Below, piece by piece: positions 8,761 through 16,685 of a DNA stretch of 36,033 bases. Source of the DNA: Parcubacteria group bacterium Gr01-1014_29. Lineage in GTDB: Bacteria > Patescibacteriota > Minisyncoccia > Ryanbacterales > 2-02-FULL-48-12. The translations under genes and the position numbers were made by a program. How positions within the stretch are numbered: the first letter of the stretch is position 1; each line of letters begins with the position of its first letter. The notes beneath the pieces were generated by a model. The model was not told the origin of the DNA, did not search any database, and saw only the letters and a program-made list of their open reading frames with translations. Where the stretch lies: positions 1 through 36,033 of the forward strand of contig VMFT01000008.1 of assembly GCA_007376195.1 (NCBI GenBank), written 5' to 3'.

Positions 8761-8780
8761 AAATAATAATAATAATAATA
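8761..8780 (+). repeat. AAT/TAA trinucleotide microsatellite
   Basis: Six tandem TAA/AAT units follow atpD in the 84-nt gap before the surface-protein gene. A possible -10 (TATAGT) lies just downstream at 8784-8789. Unit number could vary by slippage and alter promoter spacing for 8827; this is inference. Confidence 0.7.
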
Positions 8781-8826
8781 AGGTATAGTAAAGTAATTAA
8801 TGGAATCTTATTTGTAAAAGAATTGT

Positions 8827-11800
8827 ATGCAACATATATATAGAAAGAACGTGTTTTTGTTTGTATTGGTGTGCATGATGGCGCTAACCCCAACTTTTTT
8901 TGTCTCTGCCGACCACACGCAAGCCCATACTATTCAGCAACTGCAGGCGCAGATTACGTCATTGCTGGCGCAAATTACTGCTCTACAAGAGCGGTTGGCG
9001 GCATCGGGAGGAAGTGGGGGCGGATCCGGCGGAGTACCGCCCGTAGCTGCATGCCCGCGCCTTACCTATAATTTTTATCTTGGCAGTACTGATACAGACA
9101 CCGAAGAGCAAGTAAGCGAACTCCAAAAGTTTCTTGCGAGCGATTCTTCTATTTATCCCGAAGCTTCTGTAACGGGTTATTTTGGGCCTCTTACGGAGCA
9201 AGCGGTAAAGCGTTTCCAGGAAAAGCACAGCATTGTTTCCTCCGGCTCCCCGGACACAACCGGCTATGGCGTGGTGGGACCGTTGACTCGCAGAAGATTA
9301 TTGCAAGGTTGTCAGCAGACTGTAGTGCCGCCTGTGCCGCCCATTAGGTACCTAAATTATTCGGTAACTCCTTCACGTGGTTTTGTGTTAGGGCAGCAGT
9401 ATTATGTAACTGCCAAAATTACAGACGCTGTACCTAATAGTCCAATCTACTTCAGTTTGCAGCGTCCGGACGGGACTATAAAATACGACATTGAGGCTCT
9501 TTACAGCGCTCGTTACACGGACCAGAGTGGTTCATATACGATTTCTGATACAGTATCATTGGCAAACGAGGGACAGCAGGGTACCTGGGTTTCCTGGGTT
9601 ACGGTAGGCGGTATTGATTCCAACAAAGTGTATCACCAAGTAGAAGGTTTTATAGATGTAGTGCGGAATTCCCGTGATGCGCGTCGCATTGCAGACCTAA
9701 AGCAACTGCAACTCGCCCTGGAATTGTACTATGATGCAAATGGGCAGTCATATCCGGTTTCACTATATGCTTTGGCACCGACTTACATACCCATAGTACC
9801 TACAGACCCGCTGGGTAACCTGTATCATTTGTATCATTATGTGACGATGCCAAATGGCTGTGCCGGCAATGCGGCCAGCCCCTGCACCGGGTATCATATG
9901 GGTTCAAGTCTTGAGGTTGCTAGCAATTCAGCACTCATTTATGATGCAGATTATAATTCAACCACTTTACCCGACGGGATCAACGGCTCCGACCAGATAC
10001 CTTGCCGGCCGACAAGTGCGGGAATTGTGGGGTATTGTTTTGATGTGAAGAAGGGTACTGCACCACCATCGCAGAATCTCCCCCCAACTATTTCCGGCGT
10101 ATCCGGGCCAACGGTTCTAAAAGTAGGAGAAATTGGAAAATGGGAAGTCAAAGCATATGATCCGGAACAGCAATCTCTCAAATATAGCGTTTTGTGGGGT
10201 GACGAGGGTTCTTTTGTGGGGCCGCAGTTTGCTCCCTCTGCGGCAGAAGTCTATACACAAACAACAACATTCACGCATCGTTATGCGAATACAGGAACAT
10301 ATACGCCGACTTTTACCGTAACCGACAATCAGGGGTTATTCGCAAAGACAAGTATTTCGGTGAATGTGGGCAGTGTGGAGTCTGCGTTAAAAGTTACCGC
10401 TCCGAATGGCGGAGAAACTTGGACAAAAGGAACAACACAGACGATCCGGTGGCAGGATAATACACCTTTTCCAACACCTCCACCTTGCCAAGTCGGAACA
10501 ATTTGTCCACAGCAACTTATCGTCAGACTATACAATATCAAATTAGTCCCTTATTATCCGCCGTGCATTGGAGAAATATGCCCCGCCTTATATCCCGCGT
10601 CGTATACGATTGCTAACAGTGTATATGATTCTTCGTATAACTGGTCAGTTGGAAAAATTATGAATTCTGATGGGACCAGTGGCACCGCTCCCGACGGCTC
10701 ATATACGATTCAAATTTGTCAAACAAATTCTACAACTTGCGACTCAAGCGACAGCTATTTCAAGATTGTAATCGGCGGAACAACTACCAATAACTCTCCT
10801 GTCATTAGCCTATTCCCCGCAATCCCTTCCGAAATCAAAGTTGGCCAACCCGTCTCGTTTAGTTGGTGGGCAACCGATGCTGATGGCGACAACCTTGCAT
10901 GGTCAGTTTCATGGGGCGAGGGTATCGGAATGGCAGGCATATGCCAATCTCCAAATCCGCAAAACAAACAAAACTGGGCTTTCACCGCGCCTTACACATG
11001 GCAGAAAGCAGGAACATACACCGTGAAGGCAACGGTAAATGATTGCCGAGGCGGAAGCGCTGAACATGCGTTCAATGTAACTGTGGGCGCTACTACCCAA
11101 CCTTCTATCACCGTCCTTTATCCGAATGGGGGAGAGCAGTGGCAAATCGGTTCCACGCAGACAATACGGTGGGCTAGCAGTAATTTTCCATCTGACCGTA
11201 AAATAGATGTTATAAGGTTGCGGGATGTTTATGGAAAAGAAACAGATCTTTTGTATGGAACGATAAATGATGGCATTGAACAAATCATTGTGCCATCGGT
11301 TCCGTCGATCCACTATACATTAGAAATTAAAACTTATTCAACAAACGGTGAGCTTATTTTTGATGCGAGTGATCGCGCGTTTAGTATTGTGGTGGGGAAG
11401 GCGATCGTTACTTCCTTTGGCGCAAATCCGCAAACCGCTCCTTCAGATGGCATTGTTAAGCTCTCGTGGTCAGGAATATATATTTCTAAATACACGCTTT
11501 TTACACATTGTCCGTTTGGCGTTTCTGTTATGTACGAGAAAAAGGAATGGTGTAATCAAGAGGCGGATATGGGCCAGAACACCTCCATGAGCGGAAAATT
11601 TACTAATACCACCCAGCAAAATCAGTATGTTCAAATAGAACTCCGCGCTTATGGAGCAGCTGGTACTTTTGATCATGCCTGGACTTTAGGCGTAGATGTT
11701 CCTCCTTCCACAACAACAGCTCAGCCTTCTCTCACAATCACTGCGTCCAGTGCTTGGTTGAGTTCACAAAGCGCATTACCTATTCAAGTTGGAGATACGC

Positions 11801-12378
11801 TTACGATAAGTGGCATGCCGCAAAATCTTGGTAGTGGATTTAGTCGCGCATTCTTCTTTGATCCAATCTTCAATGCCTCTTGTACTAATAATAGTGCAAG
11901 TGAAACAATATGGACCATGCAGTGCACTGCGAATCAAGTTGGGACAAGCAACTTCTATGTTGAGATTTACCAGAATGGTCAGACATATCGTTCGAACACT
12001 GTTCAAGTAACAGTTGGTAGAACGCCTGATCTTACGGCGGCAATAGAAGTTTCACCCAATCCAATGATACCCGATCAACCGGTTAAAATAACGAGAACTG
12101 TAAAAAATGTTGGCACGGCAACAGCCTATAATGTGGGCATAAATGTAAAAAATCTCTCAAATAACTGGGAGATGAGTGGTTACGGTGGTGTCACACTCGC
12201 ACCAGGACAGGAATACAAAAATGTTGCAACCCTTTCAGATACCTCTTGGGCAACATGCGCGAACGGCGGTATAAACGCAATTCGATTGATCGTTGATCTA
12301 GAAGGACTTGTGGCAGAATCCAATGAAAGTAACAATGTTGCTACTATTAATGTCAGTTTGTCTGGATGTGGTATTTGA
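8827..12378 (+). CDS. Giant secreted multidomain surface protein (PG-binding, pilin-like, PKD, Kre9/KNH-like, CARDB)
   Basis: The 1183-residue protein is exported: a signal peptide covers about 1-28. Next come a short coiled coil (TIQQLQAQITSLLAQITALQ, 35-54), a Gly/Ser linker, and a peptidoglycan-binding-1 type domain (about 85-161, TGYFGPLTEQAVKRFQEKH). At about 280-410 lies a segment like a pseudopilin C-terminal domain (SRDARRIADLKQLQLALELY, then YIPIVPTDPLG). Two PKD-type domains follow (about 420-515 and 654-755), each paired with a module containing PNGGE(T/Q)W and TQTIRW as in Kre9/KNH-like domains (from about 518 and 757). Further Ig-like parts lead to a CARDB domain (about 1066-1183). 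It probably attaches to the wall and acts in adhesion or as a structural surface protein. It splits atpD from atpC. Confidence 0.85.
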   Translation: MQHIYRKNVFLFVLVCMMALTPTFFVSADHTQAHTIQQLQAQITSLLAQITALQERLAASGGSGGGSGGVPPVAACPRLTYNFYLGSTDTDTEEQVSELQKFLASDSSIYPEASVTGYFGPLTEQAVKRFQEKHSIVSSGSPDTTGYGVVGPLTRRRLLQGCQQTVVPPVPPIRYLNYSVTPSRGFVLGQQYYVTAKITDAVPNSPIYFSLQRPDGTIKYDIEALYSARYTDQSGSYTISDTVSLANEGQQGTWVSWVTVGGIDSNKVYHQVEGFIDVVRNSRDARRIADLKQLQLALELYYDANGQSYPVSLYALAPTYIPIVPTDPLGNLYHLYHYVTMPNGCAGNAASPCTGYHMGSSLEVASNSALIYDADYNSTTLPDGINGSDQIPCRPTSAGIVGYCFDVKKGTAPPSQNLPPTISGVSGPTVLKVGEIGKWEVKAYDPEQQSLKYSVLWGDEGSFVGPQFAPSAAEVYTQTTTFTHRYANTGTYTPTFTVTDNQGLFAKTSISVNVGSVESALKVTAPNGGETWTKGTTQTIRWQDNTPFPTPPPCQVGTICPQQLIVRLYNIKLVPYYPPCIGEICPALYPASYTIANSVYDSSYNWSVGKIMNSDGTSGTAPDGSYTIQICQTNSTTCDSSDSYFKIVIGGTTTNNSPVISLFPAIPSEIKVGQPVSFSWWATDADGDNLAWSVSWGEGIGMAGICQSPNPQNKQNWAFTAPYTWQKAGTYTVKATVNDCRGGSAEHAFNVTVGATTQPSITVLYPNGGEQWQIGSTQTIRWASSNFPSDRKIDVIRLRDVYGKETDLLYGTINDGIEQIIVPSVPSIHYTLEIKTYSTNGELIFDASDRAFSIVVGKAIVTSFGANPQTAPSDGIVKLSWSGIYISKYTLFTHCPFGVSVMYEKKEWCNQEADMGQNTSMSGKFTNTTQQNQYVQIELRAYGAAGTFDHAWTLGVDVPPSTTTAQPSLTITASSAWLSSQSALPIQVGDTLTISGMPQNLGSGFSRAFFFDPIFNASCTNNSASETIWTMQCTANQVGTSNFYVEIYQNGQTYRSNTVQVTVGRTPDLTAAIEVSPNPMIPDQPVKITRTVKNVGTATAYNVGINVKNLSNNWEMSGYGGVTLAPGQEYKNVATLSDTSWATCANGGINAIRLIVDLEGLVAESNESNNVATINVSLSGCGI

Positions 12379-12384
12379 CAGGTT

Positions 12385-12639
12385 ATGAAACTCAACATCT
12401 ATTCTCTTAAACACGTTTTGTATCACGGAGATGCCGAAGCTGTGAATTGTAAGACAGCCTCTGGTGAAATCACCGTGCTCGATCATCACCGGCCGCTGAT
12501 TTCTGTGTTACCGAAAGGTGTTATCAAAGTTACCGATGCGGAACAAAAGGGCCGCTATTTTGAAGTTGCGTCCGGGTTTCTTGAAGTGCGAGACTCTAAC
12601 GATATGCGCCTGCTGGTGGAAGAAGTGTCACACACATGA
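12385..12639 (+). CDS. atpC: F1Fo-ATP synthase subunit epsilon, beta-sandwich domain only
   Basis: The 84-residue product has the N-terminal fold of subunit epsilon: MKLNIYSLKHVLYHGDAEAV (family pattern: hydrophobic strand, then [VL]-x-[YF]-x-G-x-[AV]), GEITVLDHHRPLISVLPKGV, equivalent to the G-E-[LI]-x-[VI]-L-x-x-H-x-P-L-[IV] signature, and FEVASGFLEV. The usual C-terminal helical hairpin, about 45-50 residues and responsible for inhibition in many bacteria, is absent. It is the last atp gene but is displaced from atpD by 3.6 kb; only 6 nt separate it from the surface-protein stop, so it is probably in the same transcript. Confidence 0.88.
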   Translation: MKLNIYSLKHVLYHGDAEAVNCKTASGEITVLDHHRPLISVLPKGVIKVTDAEQKGRYFEVASGFLEVRDSNDMRLLVEEVSHT

Positions 12640-12686
12640 TTTCCAAAATAACTATGCGATCGCATAGTATATTTGGAAATTGCTTT
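12640..12686 (+). terminator. Long hairpin after atpC, likely transcription terminator
   Basis: A 40-bp near-perfect palindrome (12640-12679) starts at the base after the atpC stop. Its 18-bp core ACTATGCGATCGCATAGT (12651-12668) is perfectly symmetrical and contains GCGATCGC; the outer arms TTTCCAAA/TTTGGAAA also match, with three mismatched positions per arm between. TTGCTTTTT follows the stem. It plausibly ends the atp transcript, though the symmetry could also be a protein-binding site. Confidence 0.6.
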
Positions 12687-12720
12687 TTGGAACGTGTTAC
12701 AGGGTCTCTGTGTTCTTTTC

Positions 12721-12749
12721 TTGCGAGAGATTGTCTGATGTGCTATGTT
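12721..12749 (+). promoter_or_regulatory. Promoter of the PLP-enzyme gene
   Basis: TTGCGA (12721-12726), 17-nt spacer, TATGTT (12744-12749), with an extended -10 TG at 12741. The start near 12756 gives a 24-nt leader containing a GAAGGGAG ribosome-binding site before the ATG at 12780. TGTTACAGG occurs at 12695-12703 and again at 12746-12754, a possible direct-repeat operator over the -10. Confidence 0.45.
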
Positions 12750-12779
12750 ACAGGTAAATTTGAGAGAAGGGAGTATGTG

Positions 12780-14033
12780 ATGAATCCAAAAATAACTCTT
12801 GGGCCGGAACAATCGATCATAAGAAACAGGCAAGATTTAAAGACAGTTTGTATTCGCGGGGGCTACGATCCCTTTGATGATCCGCATGGCGCAATCTTAC
12901 CGCCGCTGTATCGTGGAGTTACTTATGTCATGCCTGATACGGAAACGGCTGAGCGAATGGTGCGGGGAGACGAATATGGCTATGTGTATGGCCGATTTGG
13001 CAACCCAACAGTAGCAATACTAGAGCGTTGCGTCGCCGAATTGGAAGGATCGAATGCGGAAGATTTTCTTCTCAAAGGTGTTGACGCGCTTGCATGCGCA
13101 TCAGGAAATGCGGCGCATCGTCTGTTGATTACCCATTTTTGCAGTAGCGGCGATAACATCGTTCTCTCTCCGTATTTATACGGAGGAACTCGGCATTTGG
13201 TTGAACACCGTGTTTCGTTTGCAAACATAGAGGCTCGGTTTGTTGAAGATCCAACTGACATTGAGTCGTGGCGGCGATTGATAGATGATAGAACCCAATA
13301 TCTCTTTGTGGAGGTCCCAACAAATCCTCACGGCTATATGTATGATATTCAGTCTCTTGCCGACCTCGCGCATAGTTTCGGAAAGCCGCTTGTGGTGGAT
13401 AGCACTATTGCCACACCCATTCTGTTGCGGCCATTGGAATTCGGGGCGGACTTTGTAACACATTCCCTTACAAAATGCGCGGCCGGATATTCTCAAGGCA
13501 TGGGCGGTATTATTGTTGGCAGCCGAGAAGCTATACACCACTGCCGGATGAGTGAAGCACGTGATGAAGGTTCCGTATTAGCTCCTGATGTGGCATGGCT
13601 CATACGCCTTGGTATTATGACGTTGTATGAGCGTGTTATGGCGCATGCGCGTAACACATATTCGTTGGTGTCAGCGTTGCAACAGCACCCGCGTATACGG
13701 AAGGTATGGCATCCGCTATCTTCCGACCACCCCACGTATGATGTCGCCGCGCGATTACTGGAAGGATATCCGTCGCTTGTGTACGTGGAAGTTGATGGGG
13801 GAGAACAAGAAACACGGCGCTTTATGGATGCTCTCCGGTTTTGCCGTAATTGCGTACATTTGGGCGATTCCAATACCTTTGCTACGCATTGCTGGTCTAC
13901 CACACATGGTGTGTTGCAGCCGAAAGAGAAAGAAAGTAGCGGCATTGTTTCTAATGGGGTACGGTTTTCTGTGGGGATCGAAGACATCATGACAATCATC
14001 CCGGATATTATGCAAGCTCTTGAAAAGATCTAG
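12780..14033 (+). CDS. Cys/Met-metabolism PLP-dependent enzyme (cystathionine synthase/lyase or methionine gamma-lyase-like)
   Basis: The start at 12780 is set by a GAAGGGAG ribosome-binding site 6 nt upstream and by the onset of homology-like sequence; an open frame from 12636 overlaps the terminator hairpin and is rejected. The 417-residue protein has the fold-type I landmarks of this family: YGRFGNPTVAILERCVAELE (about 70-89), the substrate/PLP stretch SPYLYGGTRHL (130-140), the conserved Asp207 in VVDSTIATP, and the PLP lysine Lys232 in THSLTKCAAGYSQGMGG. C-terminally, LGDSNTFATHCWSTTHG resembles the family LGxxxSLxxHPxxMTH motif but lacks the usual Ser-Leu and Met, so exact substrate (cystathionine, methionine or O-acyl-homoserine) cannot be set. 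Confidence 0.85.
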   Translation: MNPKITLGPEQSIIRNRQDLKTVCIRGGYDPFDDPHGAILPPLYRGVTYVMPDTETAERMVRGDEYGYVYGRFGNPTVAILERCVAELEGSNAEDFLLKGVDALACASGNAAHRLLITHFCSSGDNIVLSPYLYGGTRHLVEHRVSFANIEARFVEDPTDIESWRRLIDDRTQYLFVEVPTNPHGYMYDIQSLADLAHSFGKPLVVDSTIATPILLRPLEFGADFVTHSLTKCAAGYSQGMGGIIVGSREAIHHCRMSEARDEGSVLAPDVAWLIRLGIMTLYERVMAHARNTYSLVSALQQHPRIRKVWHPLSSDHPTYDVAARLLEGYPSLVYVEVDGGEQETRRFMDALRFCRNCVHLGDSNTFATHCWSTTHGVLQPKEKESSGIVSNGVRFSVGIEDIMTIIPDIMQALEKI

Positions 14034-14045
14034 AAGTGAGTTATT

Positions 14046-14076
14046 GGCGGCTTTAGCAAGTCGCCTTTTTTCTTTG
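14046..14076 (+). terminator. Rho-independent terminator after the PLP-enzyme gene
   Basis: An 8-bp stem GGCGGCTT/AAGTCGCC (one G-T pair) with loop TAGC is followed by TTTTTTCTTT. It lies 12 nt after the stop codon at 14033. Confidence 0.85.
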
Positions 14077-14101
14077 TTTGGTAGGATTTTTGTGATACCA
14101 T
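14074..14101 (+). promoter_or_regulatory. Promoter of the FAD/NAD(P) oxidoreductase gene
   Basis: TTGTTT (14074-14079), 16-nt spacer, TACCAT (14096-14101), preceded by TGTGA. The -10 box ends 6 nt before the ATG at 14108; no ribosome-binding motif is visible, so the mRNA is probably leaderless. The -35 overlaps the T-tract of the preceding terminator. Confidence 0.45.
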
Positions 14102-14107
14102 TTCTCC

Positions 14108-15385
14108 ATGTCTGATGGAGCGAGGCATAATGTAGATTATCTTATTATTGGTGGAGGCATTGCAGGAACCGCGGCCGCCGAAGTCATACGCGACAACGAC
14201 GAGAGAGGCTCTATAGCCATCGTAAGTAAAGAGCCGCATGAGTTGTATTCGCGGGTTCTTTTGCCCAAGTATGTTGAAGGGAATGTCTCGCGCGAGCAAG
14301 TTTTTTTACGGTCCGCGGAGAATTACAACGCGCGCAATATCAGTCTCTATGCCGGCCAGGAGGTTACTATTGTAGACCCCGCGCATCAGGAAATCCGTAC
14401 GCGCGAAGGTAAAACGTTTTTCTATAAACAACTTTTGATTGCGGCAGGCGGACGAGTAAAGCCGTGGCGCGTTCAGGGTTCCAATTCCGTTCTTGTTTCC
14501 CGGTTTCAAACCATTGATGATGCAGACGCCTTGCGGGAGCAGTTGGCGTCTTTGCCGGCACCGGAAGTTGTAATTGTCGGTGGCGGCTTTATTACCCTTG
14601 AATTATTGAACGCGCTAGTGCCATTGCGTCTGCCAATACGCGTTCTGATGTCCGAAAAGAGATATTGGGATCAGTTTTTGGATGAAACAGGGAGCGCATT
14701 TCTTGAGGCGCGTATTGAGCAGAGCGGTGTTACTATCAGCCACCAAGAAGTTGTCACACATGTTACACTAGGGAAGGAACGGCGTTTCGCACTGTCTACA
14801 AATCGACGCAATACCCATACAACCGACATCATAGCTGTCGGTATCGGACTTGATCGTGAAATAGAATTGTTTTCCGGCATTGGCATAGAAATAGATACGG
14901 GAATAAAAACAGATGAGTACATGGAAACTGCGGTTGAGGGAATTTGGGCGGCGGGAGATATTGCAGAAGTGTTCCATCCGGTATTTGGCAAGCACATGTG
15001 TATTTCAAACTGGAGTAACGCGTTTTTACAAGGGCGTGCGGCCGGATATAACATGGCAGTGCGTCTGACACAGACAGGAGCGAGCCAGCCATACGTGCGT
15101 ATTCCCCTGTATGCTGTAGATGTGCTTGGATTACATATTGCGTGCGTCGGAGATGTGTTTAGCAAGGAATATGATGGGCGTGAATTTATAGCTCGGTCTC
15201 AAAATGGGCAGTACTATGAACAATTTATTATGCAAGGCGGCAAACTTATTGGTGCGGTGCTCATGAACAAATTTGAAGATCAGCGAATTATTGAACGGCT
15301 TATCAGCGAAAAACGCGATGTAACGCCGTATCTTTCATATTTTAAAGACGAAAAAATTAATCTTTCTCAAGCATTGCAGTCATGA
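14108..15385 (+). CDS. FAD-dependent NAD(P) oxidoreductase (rubredoxin reductase / nitrite-reductase NirB N-domain-like)
   Basis: The 425-residue flavoprotein has two dinucleotide-binding motifs: FAD-binding YLIIGGGIAGTAAAEVIR (about 11-28) and NAD(P)-binding VVIVGGGFITLELLNAL (about 153-169). The second FAD motif, EGIWAAGDIAEVF (about 277-289), is clear. The segment ELYSRVLLPKYVEG is the family's substitute for a redox-active disulfide; there is no CxxC or CxxxxC pair, so it is not a lipoamide-dehydrogenase or thioredoxin-reductase type. It probably passes electrons from NAD(P)H to a small acceptor such as rubredoxin or ferredoxin. The ATGA overlap at 15382 couples it to the next gene. Confidence 0.8.
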   Translation: MSDGARHNVDYLIIGGGIAGTAAAEVIRDNDERGSIAIVSKEPHELYSRVLLPKYVEGNVSREQVFLRSAENYNARNISLYAGQEVTIVDPAHQEIRTREGKTFFYKQLLIAAGGRVKPWRVQGSNSVLVSRFQTIDDADALREQLASLPAPEVVIVGGGFITLELLNALVPLRLPIRVLMSEKRYWDQFLDETGSAFLEARIEQSGVTISHQEVVTHVTLGKERRFALSTNRRNTHTTDIIAVGIGLDREIELFSGIGIEIDTGIKTDEYMETAVEGIWAAGDIAEVFHPVFGKHMCISNWSNAFLQGRAAGYNMAVRLTQTGASQPYVRIPLYAVDVLGLHIACVGDVFSKEYDGREFIARSQNGQYYEQFIMQGGKLIGAVLMNKFEDQRIIERLISEKRDVTPYLSYFKDEKINLSQALQS

Positions 15386-16578
15386 TATCTTATTCGCAAA
15401 GCCGGATCGTCGCAGCAGCGGGTGGTACAGCGGTCATCGCGGCGGCAGTGGTTCTGTGGGGTTTTGGGAGATATGCCGAAGTGGAATTGCACCCGCCGGA
15501 AGGTTATCTTGCGGCAACAGTTTCCGAGATGGTTTCAGTGCCTCCGCCGCCAGTTCACCTTCCAACACCGTCTCCGGTCTATGCAATCTATATGTCAAGC
15601 TGGGTCGCAGGTACGCCGTCATTTCGTGAAAACCTTGTGGAGTTTGCGCATACTTCTGAAATAAATTCAATTGTTATTGATGTGAAAGATTATACCGGCA
15701 AAGTCGCGTTCAAGACGGGAGATGCAGCGATAGAGGCGTTGGGTTCAGAAGAGAACCGAGTTCCGGATATGCGGGCATTTATAGATGGGCTCCACAAGAA
15801 TAATATATATGTTATTGCGCGCATCAGTGTGTTTCAGGATCCGCATATGACATCGCGCCGATCGGACATTGCTATCAAGCGCGGTGATGGTTCGGTGTGG
15901 AAAGATCGCAAAGGAATTTCTTGGATTGATCCTGCCTCCAAGGACATGTGGGCATATATTGTCCGCATCGCGCGCGCATCCGAAGCTGTCGGGTTTGACG
16001 AGCTGAATTTTGATTATGTTCGGTTTCCATCAGACGGCAATATGAACGATATAAAGTTTCCTGTGTGGGACGGTATTACGCCGCGGAGCGATGTAATTGC
16101 CAACTTCTTTGCATATCTTGATACCAAGCTTTCCGATCTTCCTGTTCCCATCTCGCTTGATCTGTTTGGCATGACTATGACAAATACGGACGACTTGAAT
16201 ATCGGGCAGGTGCTTGAAAAAGCAGCACCCTATGCCGACTACATCGCGCCGATGGTATATCCTTCGCATTACCCGAACGGATGGAACAACCTTTCAAATC
16301 CAGCAGCATATCCATATGAAGTGATTCACTATGCCATGACGGAAGGCGCGCGGCGGCTTGAGGTATTACGGGATTTAGTCGCAAGCACTACGTCGCTATT
16401 TTACGGAAAACAAATCGCAAATCTACGTCCTTGGATTCAAGATTTTGATTTGGGCGCGGACTATACGGCGGATATGATTCGAAAACAAAAACAGGCAATA
16501 TATGATGTAGGGCTTGACTCTTGGATGGCATGGGATCCGAAGAATATATATACGAAGGAGGCGTATAAAACTGAATAA
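15382..16578 (+). CDS. Putative glycoside hydrolase of the DUF4015 type, membrane-anchored
   Basis: The start overlaps the previous stop (ATGA). An N-terminal hydrophobic helix (about 9-27, IVAAAGGTAVIAAAVVLWGF) precedes a proline-rich linker (VSVPPPPVHLPTPSPV), so the catalytic part lies outside the membrane. The domain from about residue 65 shows DUF4015-like features: IYMSSWVAGTPSFRENLVEF, then INSIVIDVKDYTGKVAF, VIARISVFQDPHM, SWIDPASKDMWAYIVRIA, GFDELNFDYVRFPSDG and DYIAPMVYPSHYPNGW. These fit a TIM-barrel glycosidase with acidic residues in the FDELNFDYVRFP strand. Substrate is unknown; a cell-surface or wall polysaccharide is plausible. Confidence 0.82.
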   Translation: MISYSQSRIVAAAGGTAVIAAAVVLWGFGRYAEVELHPPEGYLAATVSEMVSVPPPPVHLPTPSPVYAIYMSSWVAGTPSFRENLVEFAHTSEINSIVIDVKDYTGKVAFKTGDAAIEALGSEENRVPDMRAFIDGLHKNNIYVIARISVFQDPHMTSRRSDIAIKRGDGSVWKDRKGISWIDPASKDMWAYIVRIARASEAVGFDELNFDYVRFPSDGNMNDIKFPVWDGITPRSDVIANFFAYLDTKLSDLPVPISLDLFGMTMTNTDDLNIGQVLEKAAPYADYIAPMVYPSHYPNGWNNLSNPAAYPYEVIHYAMTEGARRLEVLRDLVASTTSLFYGKQIANLRPWIQDFDLGADYTADMIRKQKQAIYDVGLDSWMAWDPKNIYTKEAYKTE

Positions 16579-16585
16579 TGTGACT

Positions 16586-16636
16586 AACCGAGCTCTACAC
16601 ATTTCGTGTGCAGACGGAATTGTGGATAGCTCGGTT
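16586..16636 (+). terminator. Inverted repeat after the DUF4015 gene, possible terminator
   Basis: AACCGAGCT (16586-16594) and AGCTCGGTT (16628-16636) form a perfect 9-bp stem; inside it CACA-TTTCG-TGTG adds a small second hairpin. A T-rich tract (TTTGGTTTTT) follows about 13 nt later. It may end the 14108-16578 transcript or be a cruciform binding site. Confidence 0.45.
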
Positions 16637-16649
16637 CGGCACATTCCAT

Positions 16650-16679
16650 TTGGTTTTTATGAATACCTTGTGATATATT
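16650..16679 (+). promoter_or_regulatory. Promoter of trxB
   Basis: TTGGTT (16650-16655), 18-nt spacer, TATATT (16674-16679) with an extended TG at 16671. The -10 ends 6 nt before the ATG at 16686 and no ribosome-binding motif is seen; a leaderless transcript is likely. Confidence 0.5.
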
Positions 16680-16685
16680 TAAAAC

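Noticed and set aside
12695-12754. TGTTACAGG direct repeats as an operator
   Set aside because: There are only two copies of 9 nt; this is noted in the promoter entry but is not enough for a separate claim.
12636-12779. 48-codon N-terminal extension of the PLP-enzyme frame
   Set aside because: It overlaps the atpC stop, the 40-bp palindrome and the promoter, and has no family-like residues; a ribosome-binding site marks the start at 12780.
13493-13999. 168-codon minus-strand frame opposite the PLP-enzyme gene
   Set aside because: It is fully contained in a well-supported gene and has no recognisable features.
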